A DNA stretch of 64,000 nt from positions 819,538 to 883,537 of the forward strand of contig JBDRTY010000001.1 in the NCBI GenBank assembly GCA_039801085.1. The letters run 5' to 3'. Positions 44,004 through 53,652 of the stretch are shown piece after piece. The notes beneath the pieces are model-generated. The model saw nothing but the letters and a program-made list of their open reading frames with translations. It searched no databases and had not been told where the DNA came from. How positions within the stretch are numbered: the first letter of the stretch is position 1; the number at the start of each line of letters is the position of its first letter. This DNA comes from a candidate division WOR-3 bacterium (lineage in GTDB: Bacteria; Hydrothermota; Tepidihabitantia; Tepidihabitantales; Tepidihabitantaceae). A program made the position numbers and the translations under genes.

Positions 44004-45157
44004 AACGCCCGCTAAAGATCTTGCTAGTATCTGCAGCGTATCGCCCATATCCATCAGGGGTAAGCGAACATGTCCATAATCTGGCATCGGCACTTACGAC
44101 GTTGGGTCATTCGGTAACAATTTTAACCACACATTTTCCGAAATTTCAAAAATTAGCACCTGTCGATAATATTGAAGTTCCGATAATACGTTATGGCAAG
44201 GCTATTCTGCTTCCGCTTAATCGCTCCTATGCCACTTTACCGGTTGGAGCAAAATTATCCAAACAAATTGCTGCTTTCCTTCGCAGCTATCATTTCGACA
44301 TCGTGCATTGCCACGGCTTCTTTTTCCCTGAAATATCTTACTGGGCCTTAATCCACAGTAATTCGGTTAATGTCGTAACTTCTCTAACCGCAGGATTCAA
44401 AATCCATAGATTTGGAAGTCCAGTGTTCCGGATGATATTTTCAAAGGAAATAAAAAAGATCCATGGTAAAATCGCAATTTCAAACCGGGCCCGCATGGCC
44501 ATCGAGCCTTATTTACCCGGTGAATACCGTATTATTCCCTCGGGGGTTAATTTAAAACTATTTCAACCGGGTTATAAGCCCAAGATTGAAAAAAAAACCG
44601 GCGAAAAAATTATACTTTTCCTTGGAAGATTAGACAAAAGGAAAGGTTTAGAGGTTCTCATCCAGGCAATGCCAGATATTATCAACTCTGTACCGAATAC
44701 CCGTTTAATTATAGTAGGTCAAGGCCAAAGGAAGGAACACTACGTTAAAATGGTACATGAGCTCGGCTTAGCGAAAAGAGTTGCTTTTCTTGGCGCCGCG
44801 CGCGCGGACGAACTGCCTAGCTATTATTGCAGTGCAGATGTTTATTGTTCCCCCGCACTGGGAGGGGAGACTCTTGGGATTGTTTTGTTGGAAGCCATGG
44901 CCTGTGGAGTTCCTGTAGTAGCATCTAATATACCAGGATATGATGAAACCGTATCACATTTGAATGATGGTATTTTAGTCACACCCGGCAACAGCACAGA
45001 ATTAGCTAAAGCTATTATAAAAGTCCTTTCCGATAACAGTCTGCGCGCAAATTTAATAAATGCAGGATTACAAAAGGTCACAAATGAATATGATTGGTCG
45101 ATAATCGCCTCGAAGACAATTGATTATTATTATGAATTAATGAAAAACAGGAGTTAA
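44000..45157 (+). CDS. Glycosyltransferase family 4 protein (second of tandem pair)
   Basis: A 385-aa GT-B enzyme, parallel to the gene before it throughout: LLVSAAYRPYPSGVSEHVHN against CLVSSAYRPYISGVGEHVHY, and GETLGIVLLEAMACGVPVVAS against the matching donor motif. The last 21 nt overlap the 3' end of convergent rsmA, so neither gene has room for an intrinsic terminator. Confidence 0.87.
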   Translation: MKRPLKILLVSAAYRPYPSGVSEHVHNLASALTTLGHSVTILTTHFPKFQKLAPVDNIEVPIIRYGKAILLPLNRSYATLPVGAKLSKQIAAFLRSYHFDIVHCHGFFFPEISYWALIHSNSVNVVTSLTAGFKIHRFGSPVFRMIFSKEIKKIHGKIAISNRARMAIEPYLPGEYRIIPSGVNLKLFQPGYKPKIEKKTGEKIILFLGRLDKRKGLEVLIQAMPDIINSVPNTRLIIVGQGQRKEHYVKMVHELGLAKRVAFLGAARADELPSYYCSADVYCSPALGGETLGIVLLEAMACGVPVVASNIPGYDETVSHLNDGILVTPGNSTELAKAIIKVLSDNSLRANLINAGLQKVTNEYDWSIIASKTIDYYYELMKNRS

Positions 45158-46009
45158 TGCCGACGCAAGTTTGAAAAAATCATCGGGTGCCAAGCTATTA
45201 GCCCGGACATCAGACGGTAGTCTGATTTTATTAAACACACTAATTAACTCAGTACGACTAATTTTAAGACTCAAAGCCAGATTATTTATTAAAAGCTTCC
45301 GAGGTTGCGGATAGAAACCAGCGTTTACAATGGCAATGAATTTTTTTATGTCGGGGATAGAAAAAAGCAATTCTCTACGTTTAAATATGACCGCGGTTGA
45401 AACGACATCGGGGGTTGGTTTAAAGTAACTTCGTGGAATATTAAAAAGCCGACGGCATTCGCAGAGATACTGAGTGACCACTGAAATAGGACCGTAATCC
45501 GGGCTGCCGGGAATAGCAAGAACACGCTGAGCAAATTCACGTTGCACGGTAATGACGGACACATTCCAGTGCCAACAGTATTCCAGTAACTTCCACAATA
45601 TTGCCGATGATATGTAATAAGGCAGGTTACCGATTATTTTCAAGTTCCTGTAGTTTGTCATGTCAAACGCCAGAAAATCGCACTCCACGAGCCTTAAATT
45701 GTTGTTCAGTGGAAATTTGCGCGCTAAATAATCAATTAACCTTTTATCAATCTCAACACCTATTACCTCCTTAGCAACTTTAGTTAATTTGCCGGTAACA
45801 ATGCCCCTGCCTGGACCTATTTCCAGTACCGTGTCGTTGTCAGTAACATTTAGAGCTTTAACCAGTTGTTCTGCAGTCTTTTCGTGCACAAGAAACACCT
45901 GACCTAATGATCTAATAGGTTTGATCTCATCCCTCTCGATTTTAATCAGTTTCGGATGGAAGCGAGCAGAACGAAAACAATCAGGCAATTTGAAGGCAGC
46001 GCCGGGCAT
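45137..46009 (-). CDS. rsmA: 16S rRNA dimethyladenosine transferase
   Basis: A 290-aa KsgA-type enzyme that dimethylates two adenines near the 3' end of 16S rRNA. It shows SLGQVFLVHE, the SAM site VLEIGPGRGIVTGKL, the VEIDKRL acidic loop and IIGNLPYYISS. The N-terminus is about 20-30 residues longer than usual (MPGAAFKLPDCFRS...), from overlap of 29 nt with tatD; a later unseen start is possible but no internal Met fits. It is the last gene of the metG run. Confidence 0.92.
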   Translation of the reverse strand: MPGAAFKLPDCFRSARFHPKLIKIERDEIKPIRSLGQVFLVHEKTAEQLVKALNVTDNDTVLEIGPGRGIVTGKLTKVAKEVIGVEIDKRLIDYLARKFPLNNNLRLVECDFLAFDMTNYRNLKIIGNLPYYISSAILWKLLEYCWHWNVSVITVQREFAQRVLAIPGSPDYGPISVVTQYLCECRRLFNIPRSYFKPTPDVVSTAVIFKRRELLFSIPDIKKFIAIVNAGFYPQPRKLLINNLALSLKISRTELISVFNKIRLPSDVRANSLAPDDFFKLASALTPVFH

Positions 46010-46781
46010 TATCTCTAGTTATCGTCGCTATTTCTTTAGGGGTCAAATTCAGTATCTCGGCAAGATAATTGAGCGTAACTCTGATATACGAAGGTTCATT
46101 CCTTTTGCCCGCAACAAGCTCGGTTCTGGGGATCAAGTAGGGAGCATCGGTTTCGATCAGTATTCGGTCGACGGGAATTGATCTTGCTATTTCCACTAGC
46201 CGTTTTTCTCCAAATGTCAGGTTACCGGAAAAGGAAATGTAAAATCCTTTCTCAACCGCCCATTCAGCAAGCTTCCTTCCATCCGAAAAGCAGTGCAGTA
46301 TGCCTTTAAAATAGTTGTGCTCTTGTAAAATCGCCATTGCCGCAAAAGCAGCATCACGGATGTGAATAATTAAAGGCAGATTCATCATTTTTGCAAGTTC
46401 AATCTGAGCGCGAAATGCGGTTTCCTGATTGGCTTTAGTGGAGAATTCGCGGAAAAAATCGAGCCCCGTCTCTCCAATTGCCTTCACTTGGGGTTCAATA
46501 CACAGATCTTTGAGCATCTGAATATCAATGCTTCGAAAGTTATCAGCCTCATGCGGATGAATTCCAACTGAGCAATATAGACCGCTGAACTTCTGGCATA
46601 ATTCTATCGTCTCCCTGCTATCGGGAATATTCATACTCACGGTAAGTATTTCCTTGACCCCGGCTTGTTGAGCACGTTTCATAACCGCACTCAAATCGGA
46701 AGCAAACTGGAAATCGGTTAGGTGACAATGCGAATCAAAGATCAACAAACTGTCAGGATTCTCCTTGCTTTTTCTGGGCAT
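45981..46781 (-). CDS. tatD: TatD-family metal-dependent deoxyribonuclease
   Basis: A 266-aa TIM-barrel hydrolase. FDSHCHLTD holds the first two His ligands (His18, His20), SVGIHPHEA, AIGETGLDFF with a Glu ligand, IIHIRDA, LHCFSDG and LIETDAPYL complete the metal site in family order. Members are 3'-5' exonucleases or D-aminoacyl-type hydrolases. It lies 7 nt after metG, a common pairing (metG-tatD-rsmA). Confidence 0.94.
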   Translation of the reverse strand: MPRKSKENPDSLLIFDSHCHLTDFQFASDLSAVMKRAQQAGVKEILTVSMNIPDSRETIELCQKFSGLYCSVGIHPHEADNFRSIDIQMLKDLCIEPQVKAIGETGLDFFREFSTKANQETAFRAQIELAKMMNLPLIIHIRDAAFAAMAILQEHNYFKGILHCFSDGRKLAEWAVEKGFYISFSGNLTFGEKRLVEIARSIPVDRILIETDAPYLIPRTELVAGKRNEPSYIRVTLNYLAEILNLTPKEIATITRDNARRCLQIA

Positions 46782-46788
46782 ACAAACT

Positions 46789-48789
46789 TTATGTAACTGC
46801 GGTCCCGGGAGTCACATCCTGCTCCGGCCTTATGAGCGCAACCTGCTTTCCATCCACCGCAGCTAACAGCATTCCGAATGATTCGACACCTCGAATTGTC
46901 GCCGGTTGTAAATTAGCTACAACCACTATCTGCTTTCCAACTACAGCTTCGGGAGAATATGTTTCACCGATACCGGCAACAATCTGACGTTCTTCCTTCC
47001 CGAGATCAATAACTAATTTCAGCAATTTAGAAGTTCCGGGAATGCGTTCGGCAGATTTAACGAGGGCAACTCGTAAATCTATTTTTTTAAACTCATCAAT
47101 GGTAATCATAGATGGCTCCCTTTCATTTTTTTCTTTCTTATCAGGCCCCAATTTGGATTTTTCCTGAATGATAATTTTTTCAGGCAATTTCTGAAACAGA
47201 ATCTCTGTTTCGCCCAATTCACTTGGGACCGCAGGGTTCAGAACATCGTCCCAAGTTCTCTTTCCCAAATTCAACATTTTAGCAATTTTCCGGCTGGTAA
47301 AAGGTAAAAACGGATATGTAATAATTTCAAGCATTGAAATAAGCTTTGAACATACTGCCATTGTCCGGTTGCACTGCGCCCGATCCGCGCTGAAGGTCCG
47401 CCACGGTGCACTGTGATCAAAGTAACGATTGCCGATTGCAGCCAAGTTCATCATCTCACGTGCTGCATCTTTAATTTGAAAACCCTCAATTAAGGTTGCA
47501 ATGCGAACAACAATTTCCTGCGCCATCCCAATCACTTTCTCACTGTCCGAATCAGTACCGGTAAATTGTGGGATTTTACCGCTGTAGTATCTCTTTATGA
47601 ATACCACCACCCTATTGATAAAATTACCGAGTATATCCGCCAGCTCGTTATTGTTGCGACTGTGAAAATCTGCCCAGGTAAAATCCACATCTCGATTTTC
47701 AGGTAAATTAATCGCCAGTGCATAACGCAAGGGATCAGGAGGATATTGAGACAAGTAATCACTCAGCCATATTGCACGATTACGTGATGTAGAAAGTTTT
47801 GCGCCCTCAAGATTGAGAAATTCATTGGCAGGAATTTCACTTGGCAAGATAAATTCATCGTGTGCCATCAGCATGGCAGGCCAGACGATGGCATGGAAAA
47901 CTATATTGTCCTTACCAATAAAATGAACCAGCTTAGTCTGGGGATTAAACCAGTAATCCTTCCATAAATCCGGCCTGCCAAGACTTTCTGCCCAGTCCTG
48001 GGTGGCTGATATGTAACCGATGGGGGCATCAAACCATACATAAAACACTTTTCCCGCAGCCTCCGGCAGAGGAACGGGAACACCCCACGATAAGTCGCGA
48101 GTAATCGGACGGTCAACCAGTCCTCTTTTTAACCATCCTTCACAGAAACGCATCACATTAGGTTTCCAATGTGTCTTCGATGCTAACCAAGTTCGCAGAT
48201 TAGTTTCGAACTGCGACAGGCGAAAAAACCAATGCACTGTTTCACGGCGTTCCGGGGTCATTCCGCATACTTTGCACCTCGGATCGATTAATTCAAAAGG
48301 TTCCAGCCATTTACCGCATTGTTCACACTGATCGCCCCTTGCCTCATTATTGCCGCAACTGGGACATGCACCTTCAACATAGCGATCCGCCAAAAACATT
48401 TTACACCGCGGACAGTAAAGTTGGCTGGTAGTTTTGGGTGTAATAAATCCCCGCCGGTATATTTGGAGAAAAAAATCCTGCACAGTTCGATAATGCAGTG
48501 ACAGAGAAGTTCGGGAATAATTATCAAATTCGATACCGAATTTTTCAAAAGATTGTTTTATCAAAGGATGATAATGATCGACCAGTTCTTTAGGTGATAT
48601 TCCTGCACGTTGAGCAGCGATTGTTATCGGAACCCCATGTTCATCAGAACCGCATATGAATATAACATCTGTACCTTTTAGTCGGTGGTATTTAACATAA
48701 ATATCTGCTGGAAGATAAGCTCCAGCCAGATGGCCCAGATGAATTTCTCCATTAGCGTAGGGCAGCGCACTGGTCACCAGTAATTTCAT
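46789..48789 (-). CDS. metG: Methionyl-tRNA synthetase with C-terminal tRNA-binding domain
   Basis: A 666-aa MetRS. The HIGH-type motif is HLGH in ALPYANGEIHLGHLAGA. The connective insert has two zinc knuckles (CPRCKMF, CPSCG, CEQCG and CKVCG, roughly residues 124-176). The KMSKS loop reads KLSTS (in GAKLSTSRNRAIW). The last about 100 residues are a separate Trbp111-like OB-fold (IDLRVALVKSAERIPGTSKLLKL). This is the dimeric bacterial/archaeal-like form. It starts the metG-tatD-rsmA run from its own promoter. Confidence 0.96.
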   Translation of the reverse strand: MKLLVTSALPYANGEIHLGHLAGAYLPADIYVKYHRLKGTDVIFICGSDEHGVPITIAAQRAGISPKELVDHYHPLIKQSFEKFGIEFDNYSRTSLSLHYRTVQDFFLQIYRRGFITPKTTSQLYCPRCKMFLADRYVEGACPSCGNNEARGDQCEQCGKWLEPFELIDPRCKVCGMTPERRETVHWFFRLSQFETNLRTWLASKTHWKPNVMRFCEGWLKRGLVDRPITRDLSWGVPVPLPEAAGKVFYVWFDAPIGYISATQDWAESLGRPDLWKDYWFNPQTKLVHFIGKDNIVFHAIVWPAMLMAHDEFILPSEIPANEFLNLEGAKLSTSRNRAIWLSDYLSQYPPDPLRYALAINLPENRDVDFTWADFHSRNNNELADILGNFINRVVVFIKRYYSGKIPQFTGTDSDSEKVIGMAQEIVVRIATLIEGFQIKDAAREMMNLAAIGNRYFDHSAPWRTFSADRAQCNRTMAVCSKLISMLEIITYPFLPFTSRKIAKMLNLGKRTWDDVLNPAVPSELGETEILFQKLPEKIIIQEKSKLGPDKKEKNEREPSMITIDEFKKIDLRVALVKSAERIPGTSKLLKLVIDLGKEERQIVAGIGETYSPEAVVGKQIVVVANLQPATIRGVESFGMLLAAVDGKQVALIRPEQDVTPGTAVT

Positions 48790-48795
48790 AGAGAA

Positions 48796-48823
48796 AAAAT
48801 ACTAAATTTGCAGACAAAGTCAA
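48796..48823 (-). promoter_or_regulatory. Leaderless-type promoter for metG
   Basis: On the minus strand TTGACT (48823-48818), a 16-bp spacer and TATTTT (48801-48796) end 6 nt before the metG ATG; no ribosome-binding site. Confidence 0.65.
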
Positions 48824-48862
48824 TAGCCATGAATTACAAATCAGAACGATTTCGTCTCAAAT

Positions 48863-49822
48863 TCACAATCCAATTTCGCGGGTGTAAAAGATGTAAGTCC
48901 GCGAATGGTCAGGTCGGAACCCATTATGCCAGAAGACATTGATTGCCGGATTGGTGCTGAATGTTGAAGCAAGAACTTTCTGAGCTCCTTGATCTTTTAT
49001 CCATTTGAGTGCATGTCCCAAAAGTATACTTCCGATACCTCTTCGACGCCACTTTGGGATAACGCCAAAATCTACAATTTCATATGCCTTATAAGGTAAA
49101 TTCTTGCAGATAAAGGTAACGAGGTAGGCTATCGGTTCCTCCTTGATCTCTGCTAACATTATCTGTTCGGGTTTAAAGCCGGGTTCGCTTTTTTCTATCA
49201 GCAGAAAATCTTCATTCCAATTCAGAGGTTCCCCTTGATTAGGAGGATCGTCGAAGGCGGCAGCGCTGATCCGGCGTAAAAGTGGTATCTCTTCCGGTAA
49301 ACGGACAGCTCGCACTGCCATATCAGGAAAATATTCTCCCCGGGGCAGTACTTCAAGGATGTGGGACATCCCCAGCATGGACACCGGATGCTTCACAAAT
49401 CCAAATTCTGTCAATATCGGTGGATGAATATGATCAGTAGCTCGAGAGAAAAAAACTATATGATTAATTTTGTGGTTAACAGCCAAGTGTCTGGCTTCCG
49501 AAAGCAATCGTTCTACAAGTGGTTGGTAAAAGCTGCGCTCGCGTGCCCGCGGAGAAAGAAACAATCCGAAAGAAATTACATCCTGAAGACGCCATGTAGC
49601 TACAGAAATCCAGCCGTATCCCAATATGGTAGATTTGCATTCCAAAACTAATCCAGTACCGTTTTTCAACCAATCAGTATCAAAAAGCTTTTCATAGTCT
49701 TCTAATGAGTAAAATGCGTCACAGCCAGTTTCGTTTCTGCATGATATCGTTATACGACCAATCTCCATCGCATCCCTCAGCTCCAGCGGACGGATTACCA
49801 ATTCACTTTCTGATTGCAACAT
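48863..49822 (-). CDS. Tandem GNAT-fold N-acetyltransferase-like protein
   Basis: A 319-aa protein with two GNAT-like halves. The second half (about 160-319) keeps the acetyl-CoA loop in RRRGIGSILLGHALKW and the typical ending in which a fold strand meets FWHNGFRPDHS. The first half (about 1-155) has LECKSTILGYGWISV but a degenerate loop (SPRARERSFYQPLVE), so only one active site may remain. The substrate is unknown. It is a single gene with its own promoter between metG and the cell-surface operon. Confidence 0.78.
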   Translation of the reverse strand: MLQSESELVIRPLELRDAMEIGRITISCRNETGCDAFYSLEDYEKLFDTDWLKNGTGLVLECKSTILGYGWISVATWRLQDVISFGLFLSPRARERSFYQPLVERLLSEARHLAVNHKINHIVFFSRATDHIHPPILTEFGFVKHPVSMLGMSHILEVLPRGEYFPDMAVRAVRLPEEIPLLRRISAAAFDDPPNQGEPLNWNEDFLLIEKSEPGFKPEQIMLAEIKEEPIAYLVTFICKNLPYKAYEIVDFGVIPKWRRRGIGSILLGHALKWIKDQGAQKVLASTFSTNPAINVFWHNGFRPDHSRTYIFYTREIGL

Positions 49823-49833
49823 CGTATTATTAT

Positions 49834-49863
49834 ATTATATTCAGACTTTCCAATCATTGTCAA
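49834..49863 (-). promoter_or_regulatory. Promoter for the GNAT gene
   Basis: On the minus strand TTGACA (49863-49858), an 18-bp spacer and TATAAT (49839-49834) lie 11 nt before the ATG. The -35 box overlaps the stop codon of the upstream gene. Confidence 0.6.
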
Positions 49864-50285
49864 TTCCTCTTGGGAACCATTCCAACGGTTTCGGCTTCAA
49901 TTCGTATTGAAAAAGTATCAGACCAGTCAGATTCAGCCCGATCAATATCTCGTGCTTTTGCTCGAATAAAATAAATGCCGGTGTCACTATATACATGAGT
50001 CCGGGGAATGGTTTCACCACTTTGAAAGAACGGAGACCACTTCGCCGTGGTCGTATCCCCCCATTCGATCAGGTATGTGATAACATTATCTTCAGGATCC
50101 ACTGCATAAATACGAATTGATATCGTATCTGAAACGAACGCGTGGTTCCGACCGATAATGACCGGCCTACTGGGAGCATGATTACTGCTGCAGAATGAAA
50201 ATATTACTGCAAGCGTCCCCAAGAACATAACTGGCGCTTTAACATCAATGAATACAGAGGATTTTTCCAATAAATATCTTTTCAT
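49860..50285 (-). CDS. Exported PKD/Ig-like domain protein, possible lipoprotein
   Basis: A 141-aa protein. After a hydrophobic stretch (APVMFLGTLAVIFSFCSSN) comes one beta-sandwich domain with the PKD-like pattern SIRIYAVDPEDNVITYLIEWGD and THVYSDTGIYFIRAKARD. Cys32 might be a lipobox cysteine but the -1 residue is Phe, so lipidation is doubtful. A GAGGGG ribosome site 6 nt before the ATG supports 50285 as start, overlapping the C25 gene by 41 nt. It is the last gene of the surface operon. Confidence 0.7.
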   Translation of the reverse strand: MKRYLLEKSSVFIDVKAPVMFLGTLAVIFSFCSSNHAPSRPVIIGRNHAFVSDTISIRIYAVDPEDNVITYLIEWGDTTTAKWSPFFQSGETIPRTHVYSDTGIYFIRAKARDIDRAESDWSDTFSIRIEAETVGMVPKRN

Positions 50286-53200
50286 TATGCCCCTCTTTAA
50301 TACAAAGTTTACAGAAGTACGCCCCAACCGGCAAGTTTGTCAAAGAGAGACCAAGTGCATGTAATCCAGGGACTTGGGATTTCTGACGAACAGTTCTAAC
50401 AACCCTTCCGGAAACATCAATCAACGTAAATTCGACGTCGCTTTGACTGCCCAGCGAATAATAAATTCGAGTTGTTGTTTTGACCAGATTGGGAATTATC
50501 CCTAACAGACGCGTGGCATATTTTCCCGTTCCCTCTTCATAGTAACCGGTGCAACCAGTGATACCCAAGGTAAAGAACAGAATTGCGTTGTAACCATCGG
50601 CAGAAATTTGCAATCGAAAAACGGCAATCGAATCGGAAGGACCATCATCAATTATACAGTGGAAAGGATCAAATTCATTGCTTATTGCACTTTCAGGTAA
50701 TATTGTACCGAACTGAGCGACAGAATCGTAAACTGAGGTATTGCGATCGCAGGGAATTAGTCTGGCGACAGTGTTAGTAGCAGAACCCAAACCACGATTA
50801 AGCAAGGTGACAAAGATTTCCAGGCTCTCTCCGGGCTCCCAGAAACCGTTGCCATTCCCATGAGCATTATCTGAAGGAAACACACCAGCCAGAATCAACC
50901 AGGGCGCTTGTACTGACAAAGGCGCATTGGTAGTATACCTGAGTGCACGATGGGATTGAAGATATGCTCCGTTTGGGTGATAGATGTTATTGTACAAGTA
51001 TTGGATACCAGTTGTTTCAGATGAATCCTCAATTCCCACCGTACAGGAGGAATTCAATGCTACCTGCTGGTATTGAAAAACGATTTCTCCGTCGCCGGTT
51101 CGTGTAGGGTAAAAACTGGGATCAAACAATATTATTTGAAATGTCTCCCGGATGTTGGGTTGGTTATAATGAGCAAAATCTTTAAATTCAATGTAATACC
51201 GACGGTTGATTGAATCAAAATACTGGTAAGCCGTGCCATAACCATTCCTGTTTTCGTCAGGATTAAGATCATCCCAGAATGGGCAGATCATCAGAGGGGG
51301 ACCGACGGTATCGGGAATCGGACGGTTATTACCCGAACGGTAGGTAGTATATCCAAGTGCAAGAAAACCATTGGAACAAACGGAAATTATGGTGTCTACT
51401 CTGCCGTAGAATTTAAACTGAAACGGCAGGCGTAAAGTGCGTGTCACCGCATCTGAATCCGATACTGCCGGAATGACGATTCCCGGTCCAGGAGGTGCAA
51501 GTTCCACCCAGCTGTAAATAGGCGCTCTACCGGAAACGGTGTCAGAATCGTCATAACACCAGTATCCATAACTGTCCGGACCGGAAGGATCAGAAACCGT
51601 TCCCATTTCTCCTGCCAGTGAAATAGAAACCGTATCAGTATAAGGGTATGTCTCACCCTGACCGTGTATTGTTATCTTAAAAATTAGAGGTTTATTCTTA
51701 GGAAGGTATGGACTAACTGAAAGAGCAAAAGGGTCCCTGTCTCCACTTTTACTTTCCCCGGCGTTAACCGTGCCGAAATAGGATTGAGAATCGCCGACGG
51801 CAACATTCGAATCAAGACAAGTCAGGGTTAATTGCATGTTTCTTAAATTACCGCCCCCAAGATTGCTAATAGCAATATAAAGTGGACCGCTCTCAGAACT
51901 GCCGATTACTCCATTTCCATTCCCATATGGTGCTGAATCAATAAACAATGCGGTATCAATAACAATTTTTCCGGCACGGATTGTTAAATTTGCGGGTAAG
52001 CGCCAGGAATCATTATCAGCATCACGCACCAGCAGGGTTGCAGAAATAACGGTTCCTTCACGACTCAAGCTGTCGACGATAAATTCAACCCCATCTCCAG
52101 TGCGCACTGAATCCGGTTCGATTGAATTAAAATAAGCAATGCTGTCAATAAGCGCAATGTGCGGGCTGGAACTCCTGAAAACAGCAGTCACACCCGTTGC
52201 CGTTGCCTCACCGGCGTTTTTCAGAGCAAAATACAGTACGATCCTCTCACCGGGGTTAATTACGCGGTCGTTGCTCCCTGTAGAATCATCAATTGTTATA
52301 CCTGAAATAATTAAATATGGAATACCACCTGCAATCACCCGACAATTACCCTCATAAGGTATCAGATTTCTGCCGGAAACCACTACATCCAGACTTCCGA
52401 TATGACCCGGGTTAATCTCAAGATATGAACAACCGGCACTGTCGGTAACACCGGTGACATACATTGAGCTGTCCATGGAACAGCAAACCAGAGCACCAGC
52501 AACTGGCTGCCCGTCAGTAACAACCTCAATCCGGAAAGTCTGGGGACCGATCGGAATAACCGAATCGTAGTAAACCTCAATATGATGCGGGATATCAGTC
52601 CAGACACCTAACTCCGGGTCTCCAAGCAAATTCCACTCCTGATAGCGAGTCTGGTCATGATATAAGGAATCAATCCAGAACCGACCGCGCAGGGTTGCGG
52701 GACCAAGATGATACTGATTCTCTGCAAAAATCGCAGTAAAAAACCCTCGATAACAGGCACTGCGGTAATGCGCCCCATGACTGACTATGCCCGTTGTCCC
52801 AAAATAGGCGATTGCGCCGCCAAGAGTCCCCGGGGTACCTGCGCGCACGAATTTATCTCCGTACATTGAATTTCCACCTCCGGATTCCAGACTGATTGTA
52901 GCGCAGGTTGCCCCAATCACTATGGGCATCTTTTCACGGTTTGTCCAGGAGAAAGGATCAATCGCATTAAAAGGATCCCACCATGTACCTACTCCCTGTC
53001 CGCGGTAAGTAATGAAACTCCGGCCGGAATTTGCCGCTGCAGTAACATCGCCACTCCCATTTCCCCGGTTTTTACTGAACGAATCAATATGGACATAACC
53101 AGCTAAAAGGCAGAATTGGTGCAACAACCGAGAATCTCCCCAGTAAAGTGTATCGTCGGCAGCATTGTCCTCACGAACACAAGTAACTATGCTCTTGTAC

Positions 53201-53649
53201 CACAAGCTGTCAGGCAACACCGGAGATCGTTCATAGGCAACCGTTTTTGCCACCAGTGTAGAACATTCTCGTGCATTCGTGACATAAAACCGCCCCACAG
53301 AAATTTCCATTTTGTAATCTCCGGTCATATCACCGTAGTAACAATCAGTAGTGCCGTTATAACTGGGAATCTGAGAAGGTGAACCGGCAAGCAGTACGTA
53401 TTCCGGTTTTATCGGCCAGTTGTTGTAGGCATTCCGGATGTAGGACTGAATTTGGATTGGAGTCGTACCCACTTGAGATACGGGCACAACCTTAGCGAGG
53501 ATTCCTTTCTGGGTTTTCCACTGAGCCAGTGGTTGTAAAATCGGAACATAGGGATCATAAGCGATTATCAGATACTTTGCACCCTGCTGTCCCAGAACGA
53601 TTTGCCCCAGAAGAAAGGTCAAAATCACGGAGATTTTCAATCGATTCAT
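50245..53649 (-). CDS. Gingipain-like C25 peptidase homologue with T9SS-like C-terminus (His replaced by Gln)
   Basis: An 1134-aa exported protein: signal peptide (1-20), a C25 fold (about 25-360), beta-rich repeats of Big/CARDB type, a sheet domain around DDSDTVSGRAPIYSW, and a C-terminal sorting-like domain (FTLIDVSGRVVRTVRQK ... GAYFCKL). In gingipains the dyad is His in Gly-His-Gly and a later Cys. Here the segment reads YRGQGVGTWW with Gln218, while Cys249 is kept in IGATCATISL. So it may be inactive or use another residue. There is no propeptide before the fold, unlike the paralogue. It follows the BNR-type gene by 3 nt with no ribosome site. Confidence 0.82.
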   Translation of the reverse strand: MNRLKISVILTFLLGQIVLGQQGAKYLIIAYDPYVPILQPLAQWKTQKGILAKVVPVSQVGTTPIQIQSYIRNAYNNWPIKPEYVLLAGSPSQIPSYNGTTDCYYGDMTGDYKMEISVGRFYVTNARECSTLVAKTVAYERSPVLPDSLWYKSIVTCVREDNAADDTLYWGDSRLLHQFCLLAGYVHIDSFSKNRGNGSGDVTAAANSGRSFITYRGQGVGTWWDPFNAIDPFSWTNREKMPIVIGATCATISLESGGGNSMYGDKFVRAGTPGTLGGAIAYFGTTGIVSHGAHYRSACYRGFFTAIFAENQYHLGPATLRGRFWIDSLYHDQTRYQEWNLLGDPELGVWTDIPHHIEVYYDSVIPIGPQTFRIEVVTDGQPVAGALVCCSMDSSMYVTGVTDSAGCSYLEINPGHIGSLDVVVSGRNLIPYEGNCRVIAGGIPYLIISGITIDDSTGSNDRVINPGERIVLYFALKNAGEATATGVTAVFRSSSPHIALIDSIAYFNSIEPDSVRTGDGVEFIVDSLSREGTVISATLLVRDADNDSWRLPANLTIRAGKIVIDTALFIDSAPYGNGNGVIGSSESGPLYIAISNLGGGNLRNMQLTLTCLDSNVAVGDSQSYFGTVNAGESKSGDRDPFALSVSPYLPKNKPLIFKITIHGQGETYPYTDTVSISLAGEMGTVSDPSGPDSYGYWCYDDSDTVSGRAPIYSWVELAPPGPGIVIPAVSDSDAVTRTLRLPFQFKFYGRVDTIISVCSNGFLALGYTTYRSGNNRPIPDTVGPPLMICPFWDDLNPDENRNGYGTAYQYFDSINRRYYIEFKDFAHYNQPNIRETFQIILFDPSFYPTRTGDGEIVFQYQQVALNSSCTVGIEDSSETTGIQYLYNNIYHPNGAYLQSHRALRYTTNAPLSVQAPWLILAGVFPSDNAHGNGNGFWEPGESLEIFVTLLNRGLGSATNTVARLIPCDRNTSVYDSVAQFGTILPESAISNEFDPFHCIIDDGPSDSIAVFRLQISADGYNAILFFTLGITGCTGYYEEGTGKYATRLLGIIPNLVKTTTRIYYSLGSQSDVEFTLIDVSGRVVRTVRQKSQVPGLHALGLSLTNLPVGAYFCKLCIKEGHNEKIFIGKILCIH

Positions 53650-53652
53650 ATG

